A DNA stretch of 64,000 nt from positions 186,001-250,000 of the forward strand of contig NQMI01000014.1 in assembly GCA_002270565.1 (NCBI GenBank). The letters run 5' to 3'. This DNA comes from Stenocarpella maydis. Taxonomy: Eukaryota; Ascomycota; Sordariomycetes; Diaporthales; Diaporthaceae. This document shows positions 24,233-36,900 of the stretch, one piece after another. The first letter of the stretch is position 1. Each line of letters begins with the position of its first letter. The notes under the pieces were generated by a model, which searched no databases, was not told the origin of the DNA, and was given only the letters and a program-made list of their open reading frames with translations. The position numbers and the translations under genes are program-made.

Positions 24233-26721
24233 GAAACACGGCAACCTGCGCCAGTGTCTTCTCCTCTTCTTCCTCATGTTCTTAGCTGCCGCTGCCGCTC
24301 TCTTGCTTCTTCATCTCGTCCCGCGCAACCCTGGTCTCCATTCCCGCCGTTCTGGGCGAGCCGCATCCCCCAAGGGCCAGGGCAAGGCCTGGGCGTGCCT
24401 TAGTCCTGCAGCTGGCCATCCACCCACCCCTGAGCTGCCCCGGCTTGACCACCACTGCCCGCAGGGGGACGACAGAAAAGGAACGACTTCTCCTCCGCCT
24501 TGCCCGGTTCGACCACAAACACTCTCTCTCATCTGCTGGTTGCGGCGCTCGGTGCAACCATGCAACCATGCGACATCCTCCACCTCATCCCCCCTTCCCC
24601 TCCCAATGCCCGCCCGTCCCGGGGACCCTGATGCCGCCCGCCCATCCCCCGGCCCCTGGCTCTCTCACTCCACAGCCGCAGGACCCTCTCGCTCTCCGGT
24701 CGTCTGGACCTTCTGCCATATTACGCAACGAGGGCCTTCAACCTCGTCTTTTTTGTCTTGTTGCAAATCTCGCTTCGAATCGCGCCTCACCGCCGCAGCC
24801 CTCCTCCCGGCCCCTCCTCGCGTGCCGTCCGGGACCCTGTACTCACCGAGATTGGGGAGGCTGGAACTATCGGCCTGGGGCTGGCAAGGCTGCATGCGGG
24901 TGCTGATGGGCTGATGGACTGTCCTTGCCCCCCCGCCCGGGGGGTGTACCGTCTTTCAAGGGTTGGTTGTCTTCCCTGCCTGGCCACTCGCCCGGTTGAT
25001 ATGTCCATTGCGGACGGACACCAATGCAGGCAGGCTCGGGGTGGGAGGGGGGCTCCCACCCATTATTGAAGCAAATATCTCTGTTGCTGCATGTAGACCG
25101 GCTGCGTGTTGCATGCAGCGAAACTCTCACACCCACCAAGAAGGCGCCCCCCCCCCTTTGTGCACACCCACCCTTCTCGGCAGGACTTTACTCGTTGGAC
25201 CAATTCTTCGTTTCTCGCGCTATCCCGCTGCTAGCCAGCGAGGCATCCCCCCCCCCTTTATTATTATTATACCCCATATATCACCATCGCTTTGCGCGGG
25301 AGTTATCTTTTTCGTTGCTTCTCTTTCTCGGGAACCGGCTGGCCCACGACTGGACACGTCTGGGGGTTGCCAGGTGTTTTAGGGGTCGTTTACTGTTCGT
25401 GGGATATATCGGCGTCTCGGGGGTGTATTTCGGGAGGGATTGATACATGCTTGTATGTATGTGCGTATTCAAGCACCAAGACTGTTGCTACCATCGTCAT
25501 GGGAGTCGGGTATCAATTTCAATTACCGTCAAGCTTTGACTACGTGCTACGTACTCTCCCCTCTCCTCGTGATCCTTATGGGAAATGATCAGCAGTACAT
25601 CATGCCATCAAATATGAGATGAGCCGCTGGAGAAAACCATCCCAGCATACCTGCATACCTGCAAAAAATGATAAAAAGCAAAATGTGATAACTCTGGACT
25701 GGGCTGGTAGCCGATGTCATGTCAGGCCATGTCCCCCAAGAAATGATGACATATCTCATACGCCTCACCTCTTACAAGTGCTGACTTCCAACCAGCCCAC
25801 CTAGCTAACGCTGTGCAACAGGCACCAGTCCCATCTATCTCCAGCGGGCTTTGAGCACCCCTCGGGCCACGGCAAGGGCGGTGGCTTGCCACAACATATC
25901 CCAAATGCATCGCTCATGCTCACCACCTACGCGTAGCTTGTGCTGCCTTTTCCTACACAACGAGCCCCCCTTTCTCACCCACCTTCGCACTGGTGCCCAT
26001 CAACGGCACGCTTGACCCCCACCCTGCACAAATGCAGGGCTGGGCACCACCATACGCCCAGCACAGCGCAGCCCGTGCCTTTCCCCAATAAAGAAACACC
26101 GGCAGCTTCGCCGTGCATCTGCATAGGCCTCGGTCGAATTGGGTGACTCCAGGCGCGCACGGTATTCCAAAGATTCCTGCCGCCCCGGCCACCCACCGTC
26201 CTTTTCGTGTTCCATGCCTGCGGGGACTGTTGCCTGGAGGTTGTTTTGCCGGCTGTACCTACCATGCCGGGCCCACCACCGAGCGGCCGATGAATAGGCC
26301 CCAAGGGAGAAGCCGGCCGCACGTATTGGTAGTCCCAGCCCGCCGTGGCAGGGTAGCAGATATAATAAGTGACAAGCTGGCCTGGGACAATGTCAGCACT
26401 AGACAAGCTGCAGAAGACGAGGCCACGGGCAAAGCTACTGACGGCCTTGATCCTGTGACGCGGGTCGTGATGGACGCCCGTGGTCTATTGAGCGGTTTCT
26501 TCCGTCCCTGGGTACGGTTTTCGCGTGGGGCCGCCGCGGTCATCCTTGCCTCTTGACCGGGAACGTCATGGTTACTTCTTCACACGGGCATGGCAGTCTT
26601 TTTTGTCCCGCGCGATTTTGCTTTTGCGAGGCCTGACGATACATGATGTGAGTGCCGGAGAAAAGACGTGGTATTATTGAATTAAACGTGGTCCACGGAG
26701 AGTCTTAGGGGTATTGGCCAG
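24233..26721. other. Intergenic region between convergent genes
   Basis: No supported gene in about 2.5 kb. The first 700 bases are C/T-rich and open in several frames at once, which is typical of low-complexity UTR rather than coding sequence. The rest holds only short ORFs with no family resemblance. Confidence 0.5.
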
Positions 26722-28710
26722 CTAATAGAGGGTGTGGAAAACTGCGGCAATGCTCGACTTGTCAAACTTGACGTATTTGCCCTTGCCCTTGTCGACCTCG
26801 TGATATCGGTCCCAGAATCGGTTGTACAGCGGCTCAACAGTCTGCTGGACCGCTTTTGCGAACATGCGTCGGACCTCGGGTTCCATGCTGTACTGCTTGT
26901 GCTTGGCGACCATGTCGTCGAAGCTGGCGTTGAACGCCTGGAACTTGTCCTTGATCTTCTCCCTATCCTTGGATGAGAGCCCCTTCATGATCGACGCAGA
27001 GTCCACAATGCCCTGCCCAGACGTGGGCCGGTTCGCTCGAGAGGTATGGATGACGTCCAAGAGATGCACCGACACGTCCTTGCATACGTCCATATACGTC
27101 GCATTTGCCTTCTTGCGCCATGTGTCGATGACGCTCGGAAGCTTCTGCTGCAACATAGGCCCAAGTTCAGAGTCCCGGATCATGCGCTCCACAATGACGA
27201 TATTGTTGGCCATGAAGACCCCGACCACTGGTTTCCTTCCAAAAAGAGCCCTGGCGCGCGCATCCAACGACGAGAAAAGTGTCTCGATGGTGTCGGCGCA
27301 ATAATTAGCAAAGATTTCCTTCCCGTCAGCGCCGACATCGAATGACGCCAGGTTTGGTACGCTATCCCCGGCGTTTCTTGCGGCGGCCGTGGAAGCCTTC
27401 CAACCCCCGTCCCCTATTGATACCATGATGATGGACATGGGTCGCAGAAAATTCGCCATCGTTTGTAACCTCTGCATGGTGTCTGACACGACGGGTACGG
27501 GGGCGCCATCCGCAGGCAGCATCTGCAGGCTGTTGATCTTCACCTGTAAGGCGTCGAGCAGCTCAGCCAGCGACGACTTGGCCGTCTCCTTGACAGGCTT
27601 GAGCGCTGCTGCGAGCGACGGTTTCAGCTCTCCCGTGGTCTTCTCCAAGTTGTTTGAAAGGCTCGACATGACCTCCACTATTTCGTACGCCAGGAAGCAA
27701 TCGGTATTGAGATGGCTTCTGATGTGGGTATTGAGCTCTCGCAACGTCCGGGCGAGTTCGGCAACGGGCGTCTGGCAGGTGGATTGGAACACTGGGCCCC
27801 AGTCCTCTCTCGTGAAGATGCGACATATTATCTCGTACTCGGCCAAGAACAAGCCCTCCATTGCTTGCGCGTACGTGCTGATGCCACTTGTCCCAGCACG
27901 GTAGTTTGACGAAGAGTCCTTCCTCTTGGCGGTATTCACACTTGCCGAGGCGAGGTTCAACAGCGTTGCCGTCAGGTACTGCCCTCGGACCTCGGTATAG
28001 ATTTTGGCTGATGGGGATTCCTGCATGACGCCGCTCTCTCTGTGGGCGCCGGCGATATACGAGTTCAGCAGGCCGAGCCTCGTGTTCTTATCCTGAGACA
28101 GCACGGGGAAGGGCTGTTGCTTGGTAATGTAGTGGAGGGGCTCGATGGATCGTGGTGTCTCGCTTCGCAGCATCTTGTCGAAGTAAGCCTCGAGTTGAGT
28201 ATTCCCGGACTTGATCAACCGCTGGAGGTCTGAGGTCGTCTGTTGTGTGGAGCGTAGGTTCGAGGCTTTCATGTCGGCCAGGGCCTTGTTCAGGCGCTTG
28301 AGCGAGCTCAGGTAGCTGGAAAGGCCGGCCTTTTCCGGGCCCATGCGCATGATCTGCTCCTCGTCGTTCTTGCTGTCGGACTGCTGGCGCAGTCGGCCGA
28401 TGGCGGAGAGCACGCCGTCGATGTCTGTGAATGGGCTTGATTGTCAGAGTGCAATGCGCCGACGGTGCGGTGTTGGTGGGCCTCTCGCAACGCATCACGT
28501 ACTATTGCAGAAGACCTGCAGCTGCTTCGTCTCGCCGTTCAGAGGGCCGACGGCCTCGTTGAGGCGCTTGCCCGTGCCTTGCACGCGAGAGAGCTGGGCC
28601 TCAATCTTCTTGGTCAGCTGGGCCCTCTTGTCGAGATGCGACTTGAGGACGTCGACCTCGGCGCGCGCCTCCTCCTCGGCAGCATGCCGACTGGAGGGGG
28701 CGGAAACCAT
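26722..28710 (-). CDS. EXO70: Exocyst complex subunit EXO70
   Basis: Two exons (28710-28503, 28424-26722) encode about 636 residues, close to the usual length. Exon 1 gives an N-terminal coiled coil (MVSAPSSRHAAEEEARAEVD and on to QLQVFCN); the junction reads NNIDGVLSAIGRLRQ. The large exon has the helical Exo70 repeat domain. Recognisable segments include EYEIICRIFTREDWGPVFQ, NANAT-like KKANATYMDVCKDVSVHLLD, and a C-terminal basic patch KGKGKYVKFDKSSIAAVFHT. In yeast the corresponding end binds PI(4,5)P2 and Rho3/Cdc42, which tethers secretory vesicles to the plasma membrane at sites of polarised growth. The start at 28710 is the first ATG and fits the family. The gene is in the same orientation as the aminotransferase upstream of it. 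Confidence 0.95.
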
Positions 28711-29331
28711 GGCACTGCTGTTTGTGATTTCAGCGCCTCTTCGCAATGCAGATACGAATGGGAATGATAGTGAGGATCCCTCGAGATGTGATATTTGTGA
28801 TGGGATGGACACGTGAGAAAGGGATGGGCAGGCCCTCGATTCCCCAATTTCACGATTACATGGGGAGGAGGTCCACGGGAGTGGGTTGGTTGGTGGGTTC
28901 AATGTTGAGATGGAGAGCACGCACCCCAAGGGAAACGGGGCCCAGGCCTGAAACGATCCAACACGCAGGCCGCTACTGTTGCAGCGGGCAGATGACGCAC
29001 ATCAGCGCGGGCACCGGGGCGCGGAGCACAGACAAACGTTGTATTGTCAGATTGCCCAGGGATACGCCGCCGCTTCAGGGGCACGAGGCTAGGCGCTGCA
29101 GCTGCAAGAGCACTGACCGTCCACACTCACTTGCTTTTCTCTCCCGCTTACTATCCAGGCTCGCGTCCAATACTCTCTGGACGTCTCATCTGTGCATCAA
29201 CAATGGAGCTGGGGTTTCTACATTCTACATTGTGACAACCTCCTTTTTTGACACTGGAACCCAATATTGTCACTGAGCCTCTGGGTGCCTGCTCAAAGGT
29301 AGGTCGACCTTAGGTACTTTTCCGGCCTCGC
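28711..29331. other. EXO70 promoter region
   Basis: About 620 bases between the EXO70 start and the end of the upstream aminotransferase gene. No gene was seen. Confidence 0.5.
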
Positions 29332-31253
29332 CTATCGAGGAAAATAGTCCTCCACAAGCCTCGAGACACCCTCAACAATATACTCAATGTCCTCACTTGT
29401 GACCGTGTAAGGAGGGGCGATGATTCTATGGCAAGTTAGCACCTCGTTTCGAAGTCCGCATTGAGCCTTGTGTGCGGGGTGAAGAACTGGGTGGGACCAG
29501 GCAAGGAGTCTTGCACGCACATATGGTCACCGCTGACTCCATCAACGGTTCCCGCACCAGGGTATACCATCATGCAGTATGGCTCCGTCAGTCCTAACTC
29601 GCTCATCTCCATGGACAGGCCCTTTTTGGCTGGGAACGGAGTCTTGGTTGCTTTATCCTGAACGAATTCGACCGCCCAGAATAGCCCTCGTCCCCGGATG
29701 TCTCCCACGTGTCTGTGGGACCCCAAGCGGGCCTGAAGTGATTCCCCGAGAAGGTCACCCATGGCGCGAACATTGGCAATGAGGTTGTCTTCCCGGATAA
29801 TCCGCTGTACCGCAACGACAGCTGCGCAACCCACGACGTGAGCCTGATATGTGTGCCCATGCACGAATGCTCTATATTAGCGTTAACAGGATCATGCCAC
29901 CGATGTCCGAGGAGCACTCACGCGCTGCCATTCTCAAGAGTGTCGACGACATTCTTATGGATCAGTACTCCAGCCACGGGCTGGTACCCACCGCCGAGGG
30001 CTTTGCCGACTGTCTGAATGTCAGGCACAATACCCTCCTGTTGCCAGGCGTGATGCGTTCCCGAACGTCCCATGCCGCACATGACCTCGTCCAAGATGAG
30101 CAGAGCGCCGTACTTGCGACACACCTCCTTCATGGCCTTGAAGTAGCCTGGGACAGACGGGACGCATCCTAGAGCCTAGTTTGAGGTCATCAGCCAGCAA
30201 TATTCTTCCATGGGCATGGCTTGTGCAAGCCGGCTAATACTCACAGCACCAACAACTGGCTCCGCAACAAATGCGCAGACCGTCTCTGGGCCTACCCGTT
30301 GGAATTCTTGTTCAAGCTCCGCGGCCAGTCTCTTGACATAAGACTCGTCTGTCTCTCCTTGTTCCTTGCCGCGATATGCGTAACAAGGCGAGACCTTGGA
30401 GACGGTATCCGTAAGCATTGGCTCAAACTTTGCTCGTCGGGCAACATGGCCACCCATAGCAAGAGATCCCAGGGTAGTCCCATGATACGACTGACGCCGA
30501 GAGATGAAGCGGACTCTGGCTGGTTCTGGGGTCTCTTTTTCGAGGTAGTATTGCCGGGCCAGTTTCTGTTGGAGGGATGGTCAGTCATGCATTTTTCTTC
30601 AGTGAGCGGAGGAGTCCCTCTCCCATAAATGAATTCCACCACCCATCACTCGGAGTATCTTGGAAGGCGGTGTCAAAGCAACACTGACCATCGCCGCTTC
30701 CATCGCTTCCGAACCTGCTACCTGTCAGCCCAATTCTCCCTGACGAGAGTACCTAGGGAATCAGGGGCCTGACCTGAGCCCACAATATACGCCCTCGTCA
30801 TTTGCCCGCCGGTTGTGTCAATCATGGCCCGTCCAGCCTCCTCAACGATGGGTGTTTTAAAGAATGTCGATGCACAGTAACTCAGCTTCTGGATCTGATC
30901 AACCATGGCCTGATTCACGGCAGCATTGCCATGCTGAAGCACGTCAGCCAGGATACTTGGACTTCGAGGAACTCAAGGTGAGGGCTAGCCCACCACGTTG
31001 AGACAGTGCCTCACTCGACACACTGACGATATGGTAGACATACACCTAGGCAAGCCACAGCTGCGCCTCCTGAGGCATCGAATATCCTTCGGCCGTCTTC
31101 CAGGACGAGGTAGTGACCCTCGCCTCGCTCAATGCTGAGGAACTCATGATGAAGGTGTCGATGCAGCACCGCGGATTTTGGATCACCGTTCAGCTTGGGA
31201 ACGCTGCCGGGCTCGGCGGCTCCATTGGAATTGCCAAGTTGCAGTTGGGTCAT
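29332..31253 (-). CDS. Class-III PLP-dependent aminotransferase
   Basis: Seven exons (31253-31044, 30933-30774, 30714-30689, 30565-30245, 30175-29922, 29871-29521, 29425-29332) give about 471 residues, with all phases consistent. Family landmarks in order are FDASGGAAVACLGHGN, YIVGSGSEAMEAAMKLARQY, RRQSYHGTTLGSLAMGG, ALLILDEVMCGMGRSG (the Asp that contacts the PLP pyridine nitrogen, near 268), TVGKALGGGYQPVAGVL (Schiff-base Lys near 297) and FVHGHTYQAHVVGCAA. The enzyme would transfer amino groups using pyridoxal phosphate in the cytosol or mitochondria. The amino donor and acceptor cannot be assigned; this subgroup includes omega-amino-acid and taurine-type enzymes. The third exon is only 26 nt and carries most of the SEAMEAAM motif. 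Confidence 0.92.
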
Positions 31254-33922
31254 GGTGTGAGTACAGGGGGAGAGCAGAGTTAACTATGGACGAGAGAAGA
31301 GAGTACGGTCGAGCTAATTGTGGAACACTGGCCTAGCAGGGACTTCGGGATCTATATATACGGAGTATATACACGCATACTCAAGACCAGGGCGGCAGGC
31401 AGACCGGGATGTACATCGAGCGGAGACCCCTCCTCATACAGATTATCGCTAGGGCATGTGAAGTTAAAGCGTCTATTGATGTGATCCGACCTCCACAGGC
31501 CGGAAGGGCTTGATACTCAGTACCTCGATGGACAGGGTCGCCTGCTCATGTATCTGACAGGTAGCCAGCTACGCAGGTACATATATTCAGCCTTTCTTGC
31601 ATCGTGGCAGCCGAGGGGAAAGGCATCGGACGACGGACAAACTCCCTGGTGGTACGGTTTTGTGTGGACTAGACAGCGCATGTACAATCTCTGACTTGTC
31701 CTGTGCCCCTGACTCAGGACGCTAGTACTACAAGTACCGGCAGCAACCCTTCGGGATCGAGGTAAGTCGGCCCGAGGTTTGCTCTAGAGGCCGACGGGAC
31801 TCGGCACGAGAAGCCCAACCTTCATACTAGCACCGGATCGCTCACTCGATATCCCACGGCGCGCAGTCGAGTCCATCGTCGAGCTGTTGTGTAGACAAGT
31901 TGACCTGCCTCTGAAACGGACATCTGCCTCTCGCTGCAGATGTTAAAATGCCGGCAGGCCGCTTGCATGGATCACTGACAGTGCTGTCGCCGTGCTTGTA
32001 GGTGCAGGGCGCCTGTTGCCGCAACCGCACCCTTCGGCTTGCCAGTCTCGGGCCCTGCGAAAAGTTGTGACGCGCCTTGCCGACCCGTCGCCACCAATGG
32101 ACGATCGGCCCGTTGCGTTGCTGCACAAGCCGCATGTGAATCAGTACGTGTAGATGGCGGTCTGCACGCCTGCCTCACCTTCCATTTACAAACTAGCTCG
32201 GCGTAGCAGCGCACCACCCTGATCAGGACGACCTTGAACCTGACAAAAGCAGTCGTCTTCACTGCTTTGGGATGTCCTGTGCTAGATCTGCCCAACGGGG
32301 CAGCATGCGTGTCCATCTAAAGCATCCTCGACAGAGTGACATTCGTAGAGGGCACGGCGCATAAACTGCTCACAAACATCACCGTGTTTGATAGGAACTA
32401 ATTACCGAAAAAGAACACGCTCCCTGTGCTGGCAGGCCGGGCGGCCTTATTCTCTCTGTGGGCACACACGCTCCCCGATGGTGTGAATGAGAGGGCGCCC
32501 GAGTCTCGCACCAGGGATGAAAAGTAGCTCAAGCCTACTCGTCAGTAGTGTTATCCCCACACCTTGCCTAAACCGAGTAGTCTGCTGGGTGCCCCGGGGC
32601 TTTATGATATGCCCATAAGCCACATTGCACAAGGGTGTCTAATCCTCGTTCGGGGGGGGTGTAAGGGGTCCAAGGCTGCGGATCTCTCTGACTTCAAGGA
32701 ATATGTGGTGTTTGCTAGCATCCGGTGCAGAGAAGGATCACCTCTGTTCGACACATAGCTCGTAAGACGAGCCAATGATGGGGTGGTCCTGATGCAGATG
32801 TATTCGCTGATTTTAGCCGACTCATACAGGATGTCCCATGTGTTGTGGGTTCAGGCCAGAGAACCGCAATTTCGAGGATTGTAGTAGAGGCAGCGCAGCT
32901 ATGCCCCCCGCCCTGCGAGTTAAAGCTGCAGAAGGCTTGAAGTGGTGGCAGTTATTAGTCGCCAGTCAAACCTTCGTTGCTATATGGTGTTCGTCTCCCA
33001 GCAGTATCACCTGCACCTGCTAGGGTGCTACCCTAGATACTTAGGTATGCAGGCAAGTTGGAACAAGCCGCCTGAACTGGGAGGAAGCGGGCTGACCAAA
33101 CCAACATTGACCATGGCCTGTAGTGTACTGACTGTAGTGTTGCGACTGCAGCAGTGTGATGACTAAGCGCCAGCCTAGTCGGCACCGACCAGTATATAGA
33201 CCCCCAACTTGGTGTGCGGGCTACGCCCACAACACTACCACTTCCTCCATCGAGCGAATCAACCAACATCACCACCTATCGTATTGCAATACGTGACCCA
33301 GCCAAAACTGACAGAGCCCAGCAGGATGACCTGATGTGTGGCAATCCCAATTGAACATTTGAAATCAGCGTCGAGCTTCCTCGTAGGAAGACCTTGACGC
33401 GTCATATGGCCACAGGCGGACCGAAGGCTCTTTTATCAGCGAATGCCAGCGTCATCTGTGGGTGATCAATGTCGCCTCGACGCATGTCGCCAGGCCATAA
33501 TACAGTGTATAAAACGATCTGTGCTAGCTCTGGAGCTTCGTTCAAGTAGTGTACACTAAAATGTTCAATGTTGGGGCACTTGGGAGGGGTAGCACTTGAG
33601 GCATGCCAATTGAATTGTGGAGCCTAGGAACCGGTTGACTGTGATTGGCTGGCGCCGACCGGAGGGTCCACCAAAGTAAACAATGGACAAACAAGCTCTG
33701 GCACACTCGGAACCCCCTTCCACACCATCGCTCGGTGCAATGTCGCGTATACCGTCATCCCTCACACACATCTCGACAACGACTCGGACATCGCTGTAGC
33801 GCCCCCTAGCTCCCGCCATCCTCGCCAGATCCAAATATGCTTGCCTTGTACTGACAGCCCTGCCACGCTATCATAACTTTGCCTTTCGACACTCGCTGCA
33901 CGTCTCGAGCCTGCGCGACACC
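31254..33922. other. Intergenic region between divergent genes
   Basis: No supported gene in about 2.7 kb separating the divergent aminotransferase and INCENP genes. It includes a TACGGAGTA word at 31359, TAGTGTA words at 33121 and 33547, and a G run at 32652-32659. ORFs of 60-114 codons on both strands have no recognisable domain. Confidence 0.5.
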
Positions 33923-36900
33923 ATGGCAATGCGTCCCAGACCACCGCGCCAGCCCGTCGGCTCTGCGGCGTGGTGCGCCGAGGAAAGATCCTCGGCGCTC
34001 CAGATCTCGCAGTCAGAGGTAGAAGAGTTTGCTTACTCTGCGAGGAACGAGCTGGAATGGCTCAACGAGCACATGGCAGACGTCTTCTCCGAGAACCAGA
34101 TGTACGTGTCAGACGCGTCAAATGCCGCGCCATCCACTGACAACGATATAGAAATGTTGTCGAGGTCTTCAAAACGCCTGGAAAGCTCCGTGGCAAGACC
34201 CCGAGGACTGTACGCAAACTCGTCCACAACGAAAATAGAGTGGTAAGAGCTCTGCCACGTCCACATTGCCGTCTTCGCCGAGACTGACCAGCTCGAAAGC
34301 CCTTGTCAGATATATTCTCTGCGACGCCAAAAGGAGAGCCAAATCCCTTCGCAGCATCAGTACCACACAATGACAGAACCCCTAAATTTCGAATCGCCGA
34401 GGACAATCCGGCCAGTCCGCCCGTGCGTTCTTCTATAACGCGCAAACCTGTGCCTACGACGGTCTCAATCCATGATCCAGTTACAGTTGCCGACTCTGGG
34501 TATTATGGAAGCCAGAGCCAAGACGTTACTTTCCAACCTAGAGAGTTGACCGAGATCACCGAGCCAGCACCACCGCAGAGTTCACAGCGGACGCCGGGGC
34601 TGCCGAGGCAACCATTGACGGCTCTGCCAGAATCTGGCTCCATAGATCATCTGGACCCGACCACTGATGTTTTCGAGGACCCTGTCGAGCCTGTGAAGGC
34701 TGCAGTGGCAGATCAAGCCAGACCCGCTTCCCCGGAGGCATTTCTTGATCAAGTAGCGGAATCGGAACCTGTACCGGCATCATCACCAGTCAATTTGCTG
34801 GGCGCTGAATCGCCCGAAGAATCCTCAGTCCAAGCTTCGGCATCGAGATTCTCACAAGGTCGTCCGGAACCGCCTGCTGCTGATGAGATCAATGAGGAGA
34901 AGTCAAAGGGAACCGCACTAGAGCCCGAATTAGAGAGCCCCGCCAAGGACGATGAAATCGCAGACGTAACCGGATCGCCGTCAGATGGCTCGAGCCCAAT
35001 TCGACCTCTTGTGCGCAAGAGCAGCCTGAACTTTGCTTCTCTTCCTGCACGGGAACCTATGGCATCTAACAAGAGTCTGGGTCCGCGTGTATCGAGAACA
35101 AGCCACATCGATCAAGCCCGCACCAGCTTTTATCCCAGACCAACCGGAGGTAAGAGCCTAGGAATCCGGCAAGAACAACGGGAAGATGATCACGAGGCGA
35201 TGGATATCGACGAGGACGATCTGGAAAGAGCGAGCAGTAAAGGAAGCGCTGTCGTTGCTCACAGCAAGACGTATACTCAGAGATTACAGGATCAGATCAG
35301 TATGCTCGGCAAATCACAGGCAGGTGGAGCAAGGCTCTCGAAATCGATACCGAGTCTTGTGGGCAACCACAAAGCTATGACTAATAGCCAGTCTCAGCCC
35401 TCTCAGACAACTCACACAGACACAGAGATGGGCCACACACCACAGAGGAAGCATCAGGTAGCGAAGACCCCGGGAGCTTTCCATGGAGACGATGAGGACG
35501 ACTGGATTGTGCCGCCTACAACAATCCAGGCTCCTGCACAGAGCCCTCGTCCCGCGATAGAGAGAAGCTATACGGCGGGGGTGATGGAGGAACTGCATGG
35601 CCAGAATCCTGTTGGTGATGCTGAGCTCACCCTGCCACAGCACCCCTCGCAGTCCCGTGCGTCAGATTCACCACCTCACCCTCCGATCAAGTACCCAGAC
35701 CTGGCTTATCCAGTCCTTGGCCACAACAAATCTGCGTCGGTTGATTTGCCAAGTCGCGATCATCAGCCAGAAGTCTCCGATCCCAGCCTCAGGAAGATCG
35801 TTTCTGCTTCAAACCCGATTCCAATAACCCGGGACGATGACGTGGATGAGCCCCCTAAGTCGCCATCGAGGACTTTCCGCGAGAGCCCATTGAAACACAG
35901 CGCCTTGAAACAAGTTAAGAACAAGTTTTCCTCGATACTCAAGAACTCCAAGGGTCTATTGGCAAGCAGCGCTGCAATCAGCGCGGAGGGCAAAGCATCG
36001 TTGGTAAATTCACCTTCAACTGCGAGATTGGAGAAACAGCCCACCAATTCGACCAGTTCCTTGCGATCAGGAAACGAGCCCGAGCCACTCTATCCAGATC
36101 TAACACGTTATGCATCGTGGGATTCGCAACCTGCGCCAGCACTGTCGAGCCCAACTCGACCAAATGGTCGGAGGACCCGAGCGTCTGCAGAGCGAGATAG
36201 GAAGGAACAGAAACAGAAGGATATGGAGGATAATGAAGCAGTTCATATCGCCAATCGGATGGACAAGCTCGAGAAGGAGCGGGAGAAGGAACGAGAAAAG
36301 GCACGCGTTTTCAGCAAGGAGCAGGAGAGAATCACCGCAGCTGAGAAGCAGCTTGCTGCGCAGAAAGAGCGCGAGAGGGCCGTGCGGACGCCAGCACCCA
36401 AGGAGGCTTCCGGACCGACGCGAAGTAGCCCGCGAAAAGCAAAGGGCCAGCAGGAGGCGGATGCTAGTGCCGCGGCGGAGACGACTGAGCCCGAAAGTGC
36501 AGATCAAGATGTGGAGATGACCGACGGTCCTGTGAGTAAGGCGGTACCTGCTAGCATTCCGCGCCCAACCCCAGGCTCCTCTTTGAAGAATCAGTTGAAG
36601 CGACCTACAAGGCCTACCAGGGAACCGGTCACAAAACCAAAGCAGGCCCCCACCCTAATACGCGTGAACACGTCTTCTCAAAATACCGGGTTCCACCCAT
36701 CAAACAGCTTCTTAGCTGCTACACTGGAGAGCACTCTCGGACCATCCCAACAGCCGATCAAGGGCAAGGTCAGCCAGCCCACGTTACATAACAAGTCCTC
36801 ACAGCAGAGTTTCAACAGCTCTGTCAACTCAACAACAGGTCGCCCCAAAGCCCTGGATCTTGCTGCGAAACGAAAACAGCAGGAAGAAAAGGAAGCTCAG

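Noticed and set aside
24276..24914. A 212-codon plus-strand ORF starting MFLAAAAALLLLHLV, which mimics a signal peptide
   Set aside because: Sequence is C/T-rich and open in other frames and on the other strand as well; the translation is low-complexity Pro/Ser/Arg with no domain. More likely 3' UTR of the small gene.
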